Assembly (NCBI GenBank): GCA_047629355.1
Contig: JBLHWU010000055.1
Location: 1-30,746, forward strand
DNA from: CAYUNA01 sp047629355
GTDB taxonomy: Bacteria > Bacteroidota > Bacteroidia > Chitinophagales > Saprospiraceae
DNA: 30,746 bases
Reading direction: 5' to 3'
The stretch's first letter is position 1. The number at the start of each line of letters is the position of its first letter. Under the pieces are notes generated by a model, which saw nothing but the letters and a program-made list of their open reading frames with translations, had not been told where the DNA came from and made no database searches. Positions 23,346-30,746 of the stretch are shown one piece after another. The position numbers and the translations under genes were made by a program.

Positions 23346-26300
23346 ATGATGAAAAGATTCTATTTTTTTCACACCATTTTAATAACTATCTTTCTGTTGG
23401 CGAGTACTTCGCTTTCAGCAGCGGTTATTACCGTAACCAATTCTAATGATAGCGGCTTAGGTTCGCTGCGAGAAGCGGTCGCGATGGCACTGGCAAATGC
23501 AGATGCCAGCGATCAAATCCTTTTCGATGCAGCAACGGATGGCACACCAATCGGCCTGACTTTCGCCGAAATCCCAATCAACTTGGGCGCAGGAGAATCC
23601 ATGACTATTGCAGGAAATGGTATCGGAACTACGACCATTGATAGCGAAGGTACGGGACGAATATTCAATATTTCAGGCGGTATCGCAGTAACCATCACCA
23701 ACCTAACTTTAACAGGTGGGCAAAATGGTGGTACCACAATCAGCACAGGAGACGGAGGTGCAATCTTGACCTCAACCAATCTAACCGTGACGAATATTGA
23801 CGTTACTGGCAACAATGCGCGTGCAGGTGCAGGTATCTACAATGACGGCGCAACTTTGACCGTTACTAATGCTACTTTTACTAACAATGAAGCATTTGGA
23901 ACCTTGGCGAGCGGTGGTGCTATTTATAATGATGGTATTTTGGATATCACCAATTCTGATGTTTCCAACAACCTTGCAAAACGTGCAGGTGGTGGTATCG
24001 AAGGCGCAGACGGTTCAACAAATAACTTGACCAATGTAACCTTAGATAATAACTCCCTTTTTCCTTTTCCAGCTCCGGGTAATGGTGGCGGCTTGCACCT
24101 TTCTGGTGCAGCCAATGCAACTATCTCTGGTGGTACAGTCAACGGAAATAAGGCTGCCGTACAAGGCGGTGGTTTATGGAATGGAACAGGTACAATGACC
24201 ATTGATGGAACGAACATCGACGGGAATGATTCACAAGGAAATATGCTTGGCGAAGGTGCGGGTGGTATTTACAACAACGGTGGAACGCTAACAATTACCA
24301 GCGCAATGATTAGCAACAATACTGCTGAAGAAGGCTTCGGTAGCGGTGGCGGTATTTTGACGAACGGTGGAACGCTAGACGTTACTGGAACAACCATTGA
24401 TGCCAACCTAACCAACCGTGCAGGTGGTGGAATTGAAGCTTCCACAAATGCAGTGGTTACTTTGGATGATGTAACAATGATCAACAACGAAGCAGGTGGT
24501 GTTCCTCCAAATGATGCTCCTGGGAATGGTGGTGGAATGCACGTAACTGGTGCAGGTACAACCAATATTTCGAATAGTAATATTTCTAATAACAATGCAG
24601 CATTAGAAGGTGGTGGATTATGGAATGGTAGTGGTATCATGACAATTGATGCAACAGAGATTAATACAAACGTTGCAGCAGGTGACGATGCAGATAATGG
24701 TGGTGGCGGTATTTTTAATTCAGGTGGAATCCTAAATTTGACCGACATAAATATTAACAGTAACAACGCAACTGGCGCAGAAGGAAGCGGTGGTGGAATT
24801 TTGAATGATGCAGGAATTGTTAATATTTCTGGAACAACCGTTATTCGTGATAATATGGCGGTTCGTGCAGGTGGTGGAATTGAAGCAACTGCAGGTTCAA
24901 CAACCGATTTGACCGACGTAATTTTATTAGATAATACAACTGGTGCGAACCCTGGTAATGGTGGTGGAATGCACTTGACAGGTACAGCTAATGCTACACT
25001 TACCAATGGAAATGTTTCCGGAAATCTCGCAGCTTCTGAAGGTGGTGGATTGTGGAATGGTATCGGAACTTTGACGATTGACGGTACTGAAATTAAAGAA
25101 AACTTAGCATTCGGCGACGATGCAGACAACGGTGGTGGCGGAATTTTCAATGCTGGTGGAACTGTAGATATTACTAATGCACTGATTGATTTAAATACCG
25201 CAACAGGTATCGCGGGTAGCGGTGGCGGAATTTTAAATGATGCAATGGGAACGGTTATTATCTCAGCAACAGTGATTACTAACAACTCTGCAAATCGTGC
25301 AGGTGGCGGAATCGAAGCAACGGCTGGAACGACGACTAATTTGACCGATGTAACTTTAGACGATAACGATGCAGGTATTTCTTTGGGCGCACCTAATCCT
25401 GGTAACGGTGGTGGCTTGCACATCTCAGGCGATGGCGATGTAAATATCACCAACGGTACCGTTAAGAACAATTTAGCAGCCCTTGAAGGTGGTGGATTGT
25501 GGAACGGAACAGGAAGCATGATGCTTGACAACGTGACCATTTCTACCAATACGGCAAGTGGCAACGCTGCTGATAATGGTGGTGGTGGAATTTTCAACGC
25601 AGGCGGTTCCGTGAATATTACTGGCGGCTTGATTGATGCAAACGTAGCAAATGGTACAGCGGGTAGCGGTGGCGGTATTTTAAATGATGCTGGTGGTACT
25701 TTAACTGTTAATGGAACGGAAATTTCAGAGAACCAAGCCAATCGTGCAGGTGGAGGAATTGAAGTAACAGCGGGTACGGTTAACTCTTTTACAGATATTG
25801 TTTTAAGTGCTAACCTTGCAGGCGTTGTACCGGCGACTCCTGCTCCTGGAAACGGTGGTGGCTTGCACGTTACAGGTAATGGAAGCGTTGGATTTATTAA
25901 TAGTATTGTTTCTTTCAATCAAGCAGCTCTTGAAGGTGGTGGATTGTGGAACGGCAGCGGTGCAATGACTTTGAACGGAACTATCGTTAATCAAAATATC
26001 GCAAGCGGTGACGCAGCGGACGATGGTGGTGGAGGAATCTTCAACAATGGCGGTTTGGTTACTATTGTAAATGGTGCACAAATTACGAATAATATTGCCA
26101 ACGGTGTTGCGGGTAGCGGTGGTGGAATTTTTAATCTTGGTGGTAATTTAGTCATTGAAGATTCTGAAATTTTTGGAAATACATCTACACGTGCAGGTGG
26201 TGGAATCGAAGCAACAGCAGGTTCTACTAACAACTTGACCAACGTAACTTTAAATAACAACGTAACGGATACAAATCTTGGTAACGGTGGCGGAATGCAC

Positions 26301-29300
26301 ATCACAGGTGCAGGCGATGCAATAATCACAGACGGTACTGTTAACGAAAATTCTGCAACGAATGAAGGTGGCGGATTGTGGAATGGTGCAGGTTTGATGA
26401 CGATTACAGGCACGACGATTGACGGAAATAGCGCAAGTGGCGACGCTGCTGACAACGGCGGTGGTGGAATTTTCAACGAAGCAGGAACGGTAAATATCAT
26501 TACAGCAACAATTACTAATAATGTTGCAGATGGAACGGAAGGCAGCGGTGGTGGAATTTTAAATAATGACAACGCAACTTTAGTCGTTTTTGAAACAACG
26601 ATTGCAAACAATACAGCGAGCCGTGCAGGTGGCGGAATCGAAGCAAGAGGCGGTACAACGACTACGTTGACTAACGTTATTTTAGATGCAAATAATGCAG
26701 CAGCAAATCCTGGAAATGGTGGCGGAATGCACATCACAGCTGACGGAAATGTAACGATTACTAACGGTAGCGTTATCAATAATATCGCTGATTCTGAAGG
26801 TGGTGGATTGTGGAACGGCGTTGGTACAATGACGATTACAGGTACTTTGATTGATGGAAATACAGCAAGTGGCCCAGCGGCAGACAATGGCGGTGGCGGT
26901 ATTTTTAATGCAGGCGGAACAGTTATCGCTTCTAATAATCAAATTACAAATAACGTAGCCGATGGTGCAGCTGGAAGCGGTGGTGGAATTTTAAATGACG
27001 GCGGTATTTTAACCGTTACGAATGTTGAAATTTCAAACAATACAGCGAGCCGTGCAGGTGGTGGAATCGAAGTAACTGCGGGTTCTACCAATACATTGAG
27101 CCTTGTTTTATTAAATATAAATACAACGAGTGCAGCTCCTGGAAATGGAGGCGGAATGCACGCAACTGGTGCAGCTACGACCACTATCGACCAAACAACT
27201 GTTGATGGAAATACCGCAGCAAATGAAGGTGGTGGACTTTGGGCGTTCGGCGCAGGTGAAATGACCGTGACCAACTCGACTGTTTCAAATAACAATGCAC
27301 CAGATGGTGGTGGATTATTTGTACAAGCAGGTGGCGGAACTTTGAATTTGACGAACTCAACCGTTTCTGGAAACAGTGCAACAACTGGTGGAGGAATCGG
27401 CGGTGGTGCAGGTTCAACGGTAAATATCGCAAGCGTAACCATTGCAAATAACACAGCAACAACTTCTGGCGGTGGAGTAGAAGCAACTGCTTTAACTTTG
27501 AATTCAGAAAGCAGCATCATCGGTGACAATAACGCACCAACAGGTGCAGATGTCAACGGTGCATTTGCTTTAGTAACGACAACTTTGGTAGAAAGCGAAA
27601 ATGGTGTAACTGGAATTACTGAGGGCGTGGCTGGTAATATTGTGGATTATGATGCACAGTTAGCACCATTAGCAGATAATGGCGGCGTGACTTTGACACA
27701 CTTGCCTTCGGGTGCAAGTCCAGTTTTGGATAAAGGAAATTCTACTTTGGCAACTGACCAAAGAGAATTCCCACGAGTCATCGGTGGCGTAGCAGATATG
27801 GGCGCAGTCGAATTGGGTGTGGGCAACTTGAACAACGACCTTTGCGCAAATGCAATCACTTTAGGTTGTAGCGATTTAATTTATGGAACTTTAGGAACAG
27901 CAACGGCAGCAGATGCACCGACCGCTTGTCTCCCAGAAAATACCAGTGGCAACCCTGGCTTATGGTATAAATTGGTTGGAACGGGCATTCGGATTACCGT
28001 TAGCACTGATTTTTTGACCAATTTTGATACAGAAATCAACGTTTACACAGGAGCTTGCGGCGCATTGACTTGCTTGGGTGGCGATGATGATTCAGCAGCG
28101 AACAATACCTCAACTTTTACTTTTGATTCAGAAGATGGCGTAACTTATTTCATCTACGTTTCAGGTGAAAATGGTACAGTTGGACAATTTCAAATTGGCT
28201 ACGATGCCAAGTTGAGAATCTTCTGTCCGCCAACTGTTCATACCAATACTGACCCGGATGTTTGTGGTGCGATTGAGCCATTATTACAGCTAATTACGAT
28301 TGAAGGAAATTGCGTGGTTGGTACTGTTTCAAGCGATGCACCTACATTTTTTCCAGTAGGTTCTACGATTGTAACTTATACCGTAACGAGCAATATACCG
28401 AGTATTTTGACCCAAACTTGTACGCAGGAAGTAATTGTTGTGGATAACGAAGCACCGATGATTGCTTGTCCAAATACTTTTGAAGCATATACTTCTTGGT
28501 CAAATTGCGGTTATCCAACGGCAATTATGGGGACAGCTACGGCAACGGACGAATGTTCGGCAGTGACAATTACTGCTGACCCAACGAATCCGACAGGTTT
28601 AATTGGACCAGGTCAATATGGCTTGACTTATATCGCAACGGATGCAGCTGGCAACCAGTCAACTTGTACGCAGTGGGTGAAAATTTACGATGAAACGTTA
28701 CCACAATTGGTAACTTGCCCAGGCGATATCTTAGTAATTGTGCAAACAGCGAATGGCGCGAATGTTTCGTGGACAGAACCGACAGCGATTGACAATTGTG
28801 CGGGTACAATTACACCATTATCTAACTTCAATTCAGGTGACTTTTTCAACTTGGGAGAAACGGATGTGGTTTACGAATTAGTTGACCCGAATGGCAATGC
28901 GGTGACTTGTGAATTTACAGTAACGGTAACGGCAGACAATCCAAATGTTGCTATCAGCATTGCAGGAATAGTGGCTACGGAAGTTGCAGAAACTGTTGAA
29001 AACGTAGCAGTTCACATTAATGGAACAGACGGAATGACGGATATGCACATGACAGTAGCTGACGGAATTTACGATTTCAATGTGCCAATGGGCGGTGATT
29101 TTACACTTGTGCCAGCGAACGATATTGAACCATTGAACGGTGTGACCACTTTTGATTTGGTGAAAATTAGCAAGCACATTTTGAATATAGAAGCATTGGA
29201 TTCTCCGTATAAAATGATTGCGGCAGATGCGAACAACTCACAGACAATTACGACTTTGGATTTGGTGAAATTACGAAAGTTGATTCTATTAATTGATACA

Positions 29301-30173
29301 GAATTATCTGAAAATACCAGCTGGCGTTTTGTGTATGCAGGATATGAATTTCCAAATCCAACGAATCCTTGGGCAGAAACTTTCCCTGAGATTATTAGCT
29401 GGAACAACTTAAATGTTGACCAAGTGGCAGTTGATTTTGTAGCTATTAAAATTGGTGATGTCAATGCAAGTGCGCAGACTAACCAGTTATTAGGTGCAGA
29501 CGACCGTACTTTTGAGGAGTCTTTAGCAATTGCTGTTGACAATCAAATGGTTGAAGAAGGAGAGATGGTAACGGTTGATTTTAAAGTCAATGACTTGGCA
29601 CATTTCGGTTACCAATTTACTTTGCAATTTGAAAACTTAGCTTTTGTTAATTTAGAAAATGGCTTAGCAAAAGAGGATAATTTCGGTATGCAAGATTTGC
29701 AAAACGGAATTTTAACAACCAGCTGGAATCAAGCAGATGCAGAACGAATGGATGGCGAAACAGTCTTGTTTTCTGCTACTTTCAAAGCATTGGCAGATGG
29801 AGAGTTAAGTGATTTCTTATCGCTTGCTTCGACGCACACACCAGCAGAAGCTTACGCAGAAAATGGTGAATTGGCAGAAGTTGTTTTGGAATTTGATGGT
29901 CAAAAAGAGCGGAAAGAATTTGCTTTGTTGCAAAACTTCCCGAATCCATTCAACAACCAAACGACAATTGAGTTTTACTTGCCAAATGCAGAAAATGGAA
30001 CTTTGACGATTACGGATAGGAGTGGAAAAACGATTCAAGTAATTGAAAGAAATTTCCAGAAAGGATTGAATCAAGTGAAAATTAATAGCACGGATTTCAA
30101 TATTAATGGCTTGTTTTACTACGAGTTAACGACGCCGAACTTCCATGCAACTAAGCGGATGATTTATAACTAA
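23346..30173 (+). CDS. Giant right-handed beta-helix surface protein with HYR units, dockerin/cohesin-like tail and T9SS type A signal
   Basis: Secreted protein of 2275 aa. Signal peptide about 1-25 (MMKRFYFFHTILITIFLLAS). A CSLREA-type opening (NDSGLGSLREAVAMA, about 35-50) leads into a long Gly/Asn/Thr-rich parallel beta-helix (about 55-1380) made of eight supermodules of 143-149 aa, each with RAGGGIE, GNGGGMH or GNGGGLH, EGGGLWNG and GGGGIFN or GSGGGIL turns. Then a choice-of-anchor-Q-like end (about 1382-1492, LADNGGVTLTHLPSGASPVLDKG and MGAVELG), a beta domain with CANAITLG and GLWYKLVGTG (about 1494-1620), three HYR units (about 1625-1890), and the same C-terminal module as the preceding gene, ending in the Por sorting domain (LLQNFPNPF, about 2195-2275). 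There is no polysaccharide-lyase motif, so a structural or adhesive role is more likely than an enzymatic one. An ATG at 23349 is an alternative start. Confidence 0.93.
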   Translation: MMKRFYFFHTILITIFLLASTSLSAAVITVTNSNDSGLGSLREAVAMALANADASDQILFDAATDGTPIGLTFAEIPINLGAGESMTIAGNGIGTTTIDSEGTGRIFNISGGIAVTITNLTLTGGQNGGTTISTGDGGAILTSTNLTVTNIDVTGNNARAGAGIYNDGATLTVTNATFTNNEAFGTLASGGAIYNDGILDITNSDVSNNLAKRAGGGIEGADGSTNNLTNVTLDNNSLFPFPAPGNGGGLHLSGAANATISGGTVNGNKAAVQGGGLWNGTGTMTIDGTNIDGNDSQGNMLGEGAGGIYNNGGTLTITSAMISNNTAEEGFGSGGGILTNGGTLDVTGTTIDANLTNRAGGGIEASTNAVVTLDDVTMINNEAGGVPPNDAPGNGGGMHVTGAGTTNISNSNISNNNAALEGGGLWNGSGIMTIDATEINTNVAAGDDADNGGGGIFNSGGILNLTDININSNNATGAEGSGGGILNDAGIVNISGTTVIRDNMAVRAGGGIEATAGSTTDLTDVILLDNTTGANPGNGGGMHLTGTANATLTNGNVSGNLAASEGGGLWNGIGTLTIDGTEIKENLAFGDDADNGGGGIFNAGGTVDITNALIDLNTATGIAGSGGGILNDAMGTVIISATVITNNSANRAGGGIEATAGTTTNLTDVTLDDNDAGISLGAPNPGNGGGLHISGDGDVNITNGTVKNNLAALEGGGLWNGTGSMMLDNVTISTNTASGNAADNGGGGIFNAGGSVNITGGLIDANVANGTAGSGGGILNDAGGTLTVNGTEISENQANRAGGGIEVTAGTVNSFTDIVLSANLAGVVPATPAPGNGGGLHVTGNGSVGFINSIVSFNQAALEGGGLWNGSGAMTLNGTIVNQNIASGDAADDGGGGIFNNGGLVTIVNGAQITNNIANGVAGSGGGIFNLGGNLVIEDSEIFGNTSTRAGGGIEATAGSTNNLTNVTLNNNVTDTNLGNGGGMHITGAGDAIITDGTVNENSATNEGGGLWNGAGLMTITGTTIDGNSASGDAADNGGGGIFNEAGTVNIITATITNNVADGTEGSGGGILNNDNATLVVFETTIANNTASRAGGGIEARGGTTTTLTNVILDANNAAANPGNGGGMHITADGNVTITNGSVINNIADSEGGGLWNGVGTMTITGTLIDGNTASGPAADNGGGGIFNAGGTVIASNNQITNNVADGAAGSGGGILNDGGILTVTNVEISNNTASRAGGGIEVTAGSTNTLSLVLLNINTTSAAPGNGGGMHATGAATTTIDQTTVDGNTAANEGGGLWAFGAGEMTVTNSTVSNNNAPDGGGLFVQAGGGTLNLTNSTVSGNSATTGGGIGGGAGSTVNIASVTIANNTATTSGGGVEATALTLNSESSIIGDNNAPTGADVNGAFALVTTTLVESENGVTGITEGVAGNIVDYDAQLAPLADNGGVTLTHLPSGASPVLDKGNSTLATDQREFPRVIGGVADMGAVELGVGNLNNDLCANAITLGCSDLIYGTLGTATAADAPTACLPENTSGNPGLWYKLVGTGIRITVSTDFLTNFDTEINVYTGACGALTCLGGDDDSAANNTSTFTFDSEDGVTYFIYVSGENGTVGQFQIGYDAKLRIFCPPTVHTNTDPDVCGAIEPLLQLITIEGNCVVGTVSSDAPTFFPVGSTIVTYTVTSNIPSILTQTCTQEVIVVDNEAPMIACPNTFEAYTSWSNCGYPTAIMGTATATDECSAVTITADPTNPTGLIGPGQYGLTYIATDAAGNQSTCTQWVKIYDETLPQLVTCPGDILVIVQTANGANVSWTEPTAIDNCAGTITPLSNFNSGDFFNLGETDVVYELVDPNGNAVTCEFTVTVTADNPNVAISIAGIVATEVAETVENVAVHINGTDGMTDMHMTVADGIYDFNVPMGGDFTLVPANDIEPLNGVTTFDLVKISKHILNIEALDSPYKMIAADANNSQTITTLDLVKLRKLILLIDTELSENTSWRFVYAGYEFPNPTNPWAETFPEIISWNNLNVDQVAVDFVAIKIGDVNASAQTNQLLGADDRTFEESLAIAVDNQMVEEGEMVTVDFKVNDLAHFGYQFTLQFENLAFVNLENGLAKEDNFGMQDLQNGILTTSWNQADAERMDGETVLFSATFKALADGELSDFLSLASTHTPAEAYAENGELAEVVLEFDGQKERKEFALLQNFPNPFNNQTTIEFYLPNAENGTLTITDRSGKTIQVIERNFQKGLNQVKINSTDFNINGLFYYELTTPNFHATKRMIYN
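23982..27480 (+). repeat. Eight tandem ~0.43-0.45-kb repeats coding the beta-helix
   Basis: The codon block for RAGGGIE begins at 23982, 24417, 24864, 25296, 25743, 26190, 26622 and 27051, giving periods of 435, 447, 432, 447, 447, 432 and 429 bp (143-149 aa). The eighth copy runs into diverged repeats before 27480. Conservation at DNA level is high in the Gly codons (GGTGGTGGA). Recombination between copies could change length. Confidence 0.9.
28950..30170 (+). repeat. Shared C-terminal module, copy 2
   Basis: Colinear with 22001-23218: DIEPLNGVTTFDLVKISKHI and DANNSQTITTLDLVKLRKLI (dockerin-like), SWRFV, NPWAETFPE, NQLLGADDR, cohesin-like VTVDFKVNDLAHFGYQFTL and the sorting signal. Identity is clearly higher here than anywhere else between the two genes. 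Confidence 0.85.
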
Positions 30174-30204
30174 GAACTAAAAATTATAGCTTTTAAAAAC
30201 AGAT

Positions 30205-30246
30205 AACCCCGAATAGTTTACCGACTATTCGGGGTTTAGTTTTTTA
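30205..30246 (+). terminator. Rho-independent terminator after the beta-helix gene
   Basis: AACCCCGAATAGT (30205-30217) pairs with ACTATTCGGGGTT (30224-30236), a perfect 13-bp stem with a 6-nt loop, followed by TAGTTTTTTA. It starts 32 bp after the stop codon. Confidence 0.88.
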
Positions 30247-30440
30247 GAAAGGCGAAATAAATAAATTGATATTCTTGAAATAGAGGTTATGTTCCTAATT
30301 TTTGTTTTGAAGCTGGGATTCATGTTGATACAATGAGCATTTTTAAAGAAAAAAATGGGGGCAAAAAATCCTCGCTCGCCCGTATGGGACAAGAATGTGA
30401 AGTTATTTTTTTCGCATTTCTCCCTTTCTAAAGATTTAAA
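30247..30440. other. Intergenic DNA without recognised features
   Basis: AT-rich stretch between the terminator of the beta-helix gene and the inverted-repeat element. I see no supported gene, promoter or repeat in it. Confidence 0.4.
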
Positions 30441-30607
30441 TAAGTAACGCGTAGTAATTAATAAGGTAAAATTTTTAGACAAGATTTTTTCGATAGTTTT
30501 TCTTTAAAAATTCTTGAATAGCCAGTGTTATTGAAGACATTTTTAAGGGAAAAATAGCGAAAAAAGATGTTTATAAAATTACTTGATTAATTACTACGCG
30601 TTACTTA
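30441..30607. repeat. 167-bp element with perfect 21-bp inverted ends
   Basis: TAAGTAACGCGTAGTAATTAA at 30441-30461 is the exact reverse complement of 30587-30607, around a 125-bp spacer. The right part (30496-30607) is homologous to 1-111 at the other window edge. The right arm overlaps the stop codon of the minus-strand transposase-like gene. It could be an insertion-sequence end, a MITE, or a long-range terminator structure. Confidence 0.75.
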
Positions 30608-30746
30608 CCGTGTAGAGTACGTTTTAATTGCTGTAAAATGCCAAAAGCAGTTTTGATAGCTTTAGCGTACAATTGAGCTTTGAGGTCAAAATGATTAGTT
30701 TGCTGTCTTTTACTCAGCATTTCTAATTTAGTCCAGGCAATCATCG
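30601..30746 (-). CDS. C-terminal fragment of a transposase-like protein (cut by window edge)
   Basis: The minus-strand frame enters from the right edge and ends at TAA (30603-30601). The visible 47+ residues include AWTKLEMLSKRQQTNHFDLK and AQLYAKAIKTAFGILQQLKR, basic and helical, resembling the C-terminal helices after the last catalytic Glu in DDE transposases of IS4/IS5-like groups. The DDE residues are outside the window, so the family is not fixed. Its stop lies inside the right arm of the 21-bp inverted repeat, which supports a mobile-element setting. It could also be an unrelated helical protein. Confidence 0.4.
   Translation of the reverse strand, partial: MIAWTKLEMLSKRQQTNHFDLKAQLYAKAIKTAFGILQQLKRTLHGK

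Noticed and set aside
24269..25918. Very long open frame (549 aa) on the minus strand opposite the beta-helix gene, with similar ones at 25991-26887 and 26939-27556
   Set aside because: The translation is Pro-rich and periodic (PPPLPGAG-like), a mirror of the GGT/GGN-rich repeats on the coding strand. Stop codons are simply rare in that frame because of the repeat composition. There is no signal, domain or start context.
23982..27480. CRISPR array
   Set aside because: The regular repeats are over 420 bp long, code for protein in one unbroken frame and lack unique spacers.
30225..30482. 85-aa minus-strand frame after the beta-helix gene
   Set aside because: It begins inside the inverted-repeat element and ends in the terminator of the beta-helix gene. 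Low-complexity Phe/Asn/Lys composition is expected from AT-rich DNA; no start signal is visible.

Overview
The window looks like chromosomal DNA from a member of the Bacteroidota, most likely a Saprospiraceae-type (Lewinella/Haliscomenobacter-like) marine or sludge bacterium. The evidence is: three very large secreted proteins ending in type IX secretion system (T9SS) sorting domains (one gliding/CHU_C type, two 'Por' type A); HYR- and SprB-like repeats; a LytS/LytTR two-component pair; and AT-rich intergenic DNA with promoters of the Bacteroidota form TTTG-N19-TAnnTTTG. The genus is an inference; no rRNA or tRNA gene was seen.

Layout. 1-773 is AT-rich non-coding DNA that opens with a ~111-bp repeat, whose diverged copy lies at the other end of the window (30496-30607). 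774-2678 is a LytS-like sensor kinase and a LytTR response regulator, separated by a 20-bp hairpin built from inverted heptamer repeats. 2788-4155 holds small genes: a two-helix membrane protein that may be frameshifted, a 76-aa membrane protein, and a compact transcription unit with a 26-aa peptide, a perfect consensus promoter and a bidirectional terminator. 4137-4712 (minus) is a DUF1572/DinB-superfamily gene broken by an in-frame stop. 4777-5113 carries a nested, cloverleaf-like set of inverted repeats. 5300-8812 (minus) is a 1170-aa SprB-repeat/CHU_C surface protein.

9314-10002 is rpmI-rplT (ribosomal proteins L35 and L20) without infC in front. 10225-12184 holds a DUF3299-like membrane-anchored protein and a TolB-like beta-propeller lipoprotein. 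After ~830 bp of non-coding DNA come two giant genes in the same direction: a ~3400-aa multi-HYR protein (13013-23221) and a 2275-aa right-handed beta-helix protein (23346-30173). Both end in the same module: carboxypeptidase-regulatory-like domain, dockerin-like EF-hand pair, cohesin-like domain, T9SS type A signal. The right edge shows the C-terminus of a transposase-like gene on the minus strand.

How it works together (inference). The three giant proteins are probably exported by the Sec system and T9SS and displayed on the cell surface or released as adhesins or matrix proteins. The shared dockerin/cohesin-like tails of the two adjacent giants suggest a common attachment or assembly mode. 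The LytTR pair is a plausible regulator of surface functions, but nothing in the sequence links it directly to these genes. The most unusual points are the cloverleaf inverted-repeat element, the tiny transcription unit at 3909-4155, the domain-in-domain insertions in the HYR giant, and the repeats bracketing the window.
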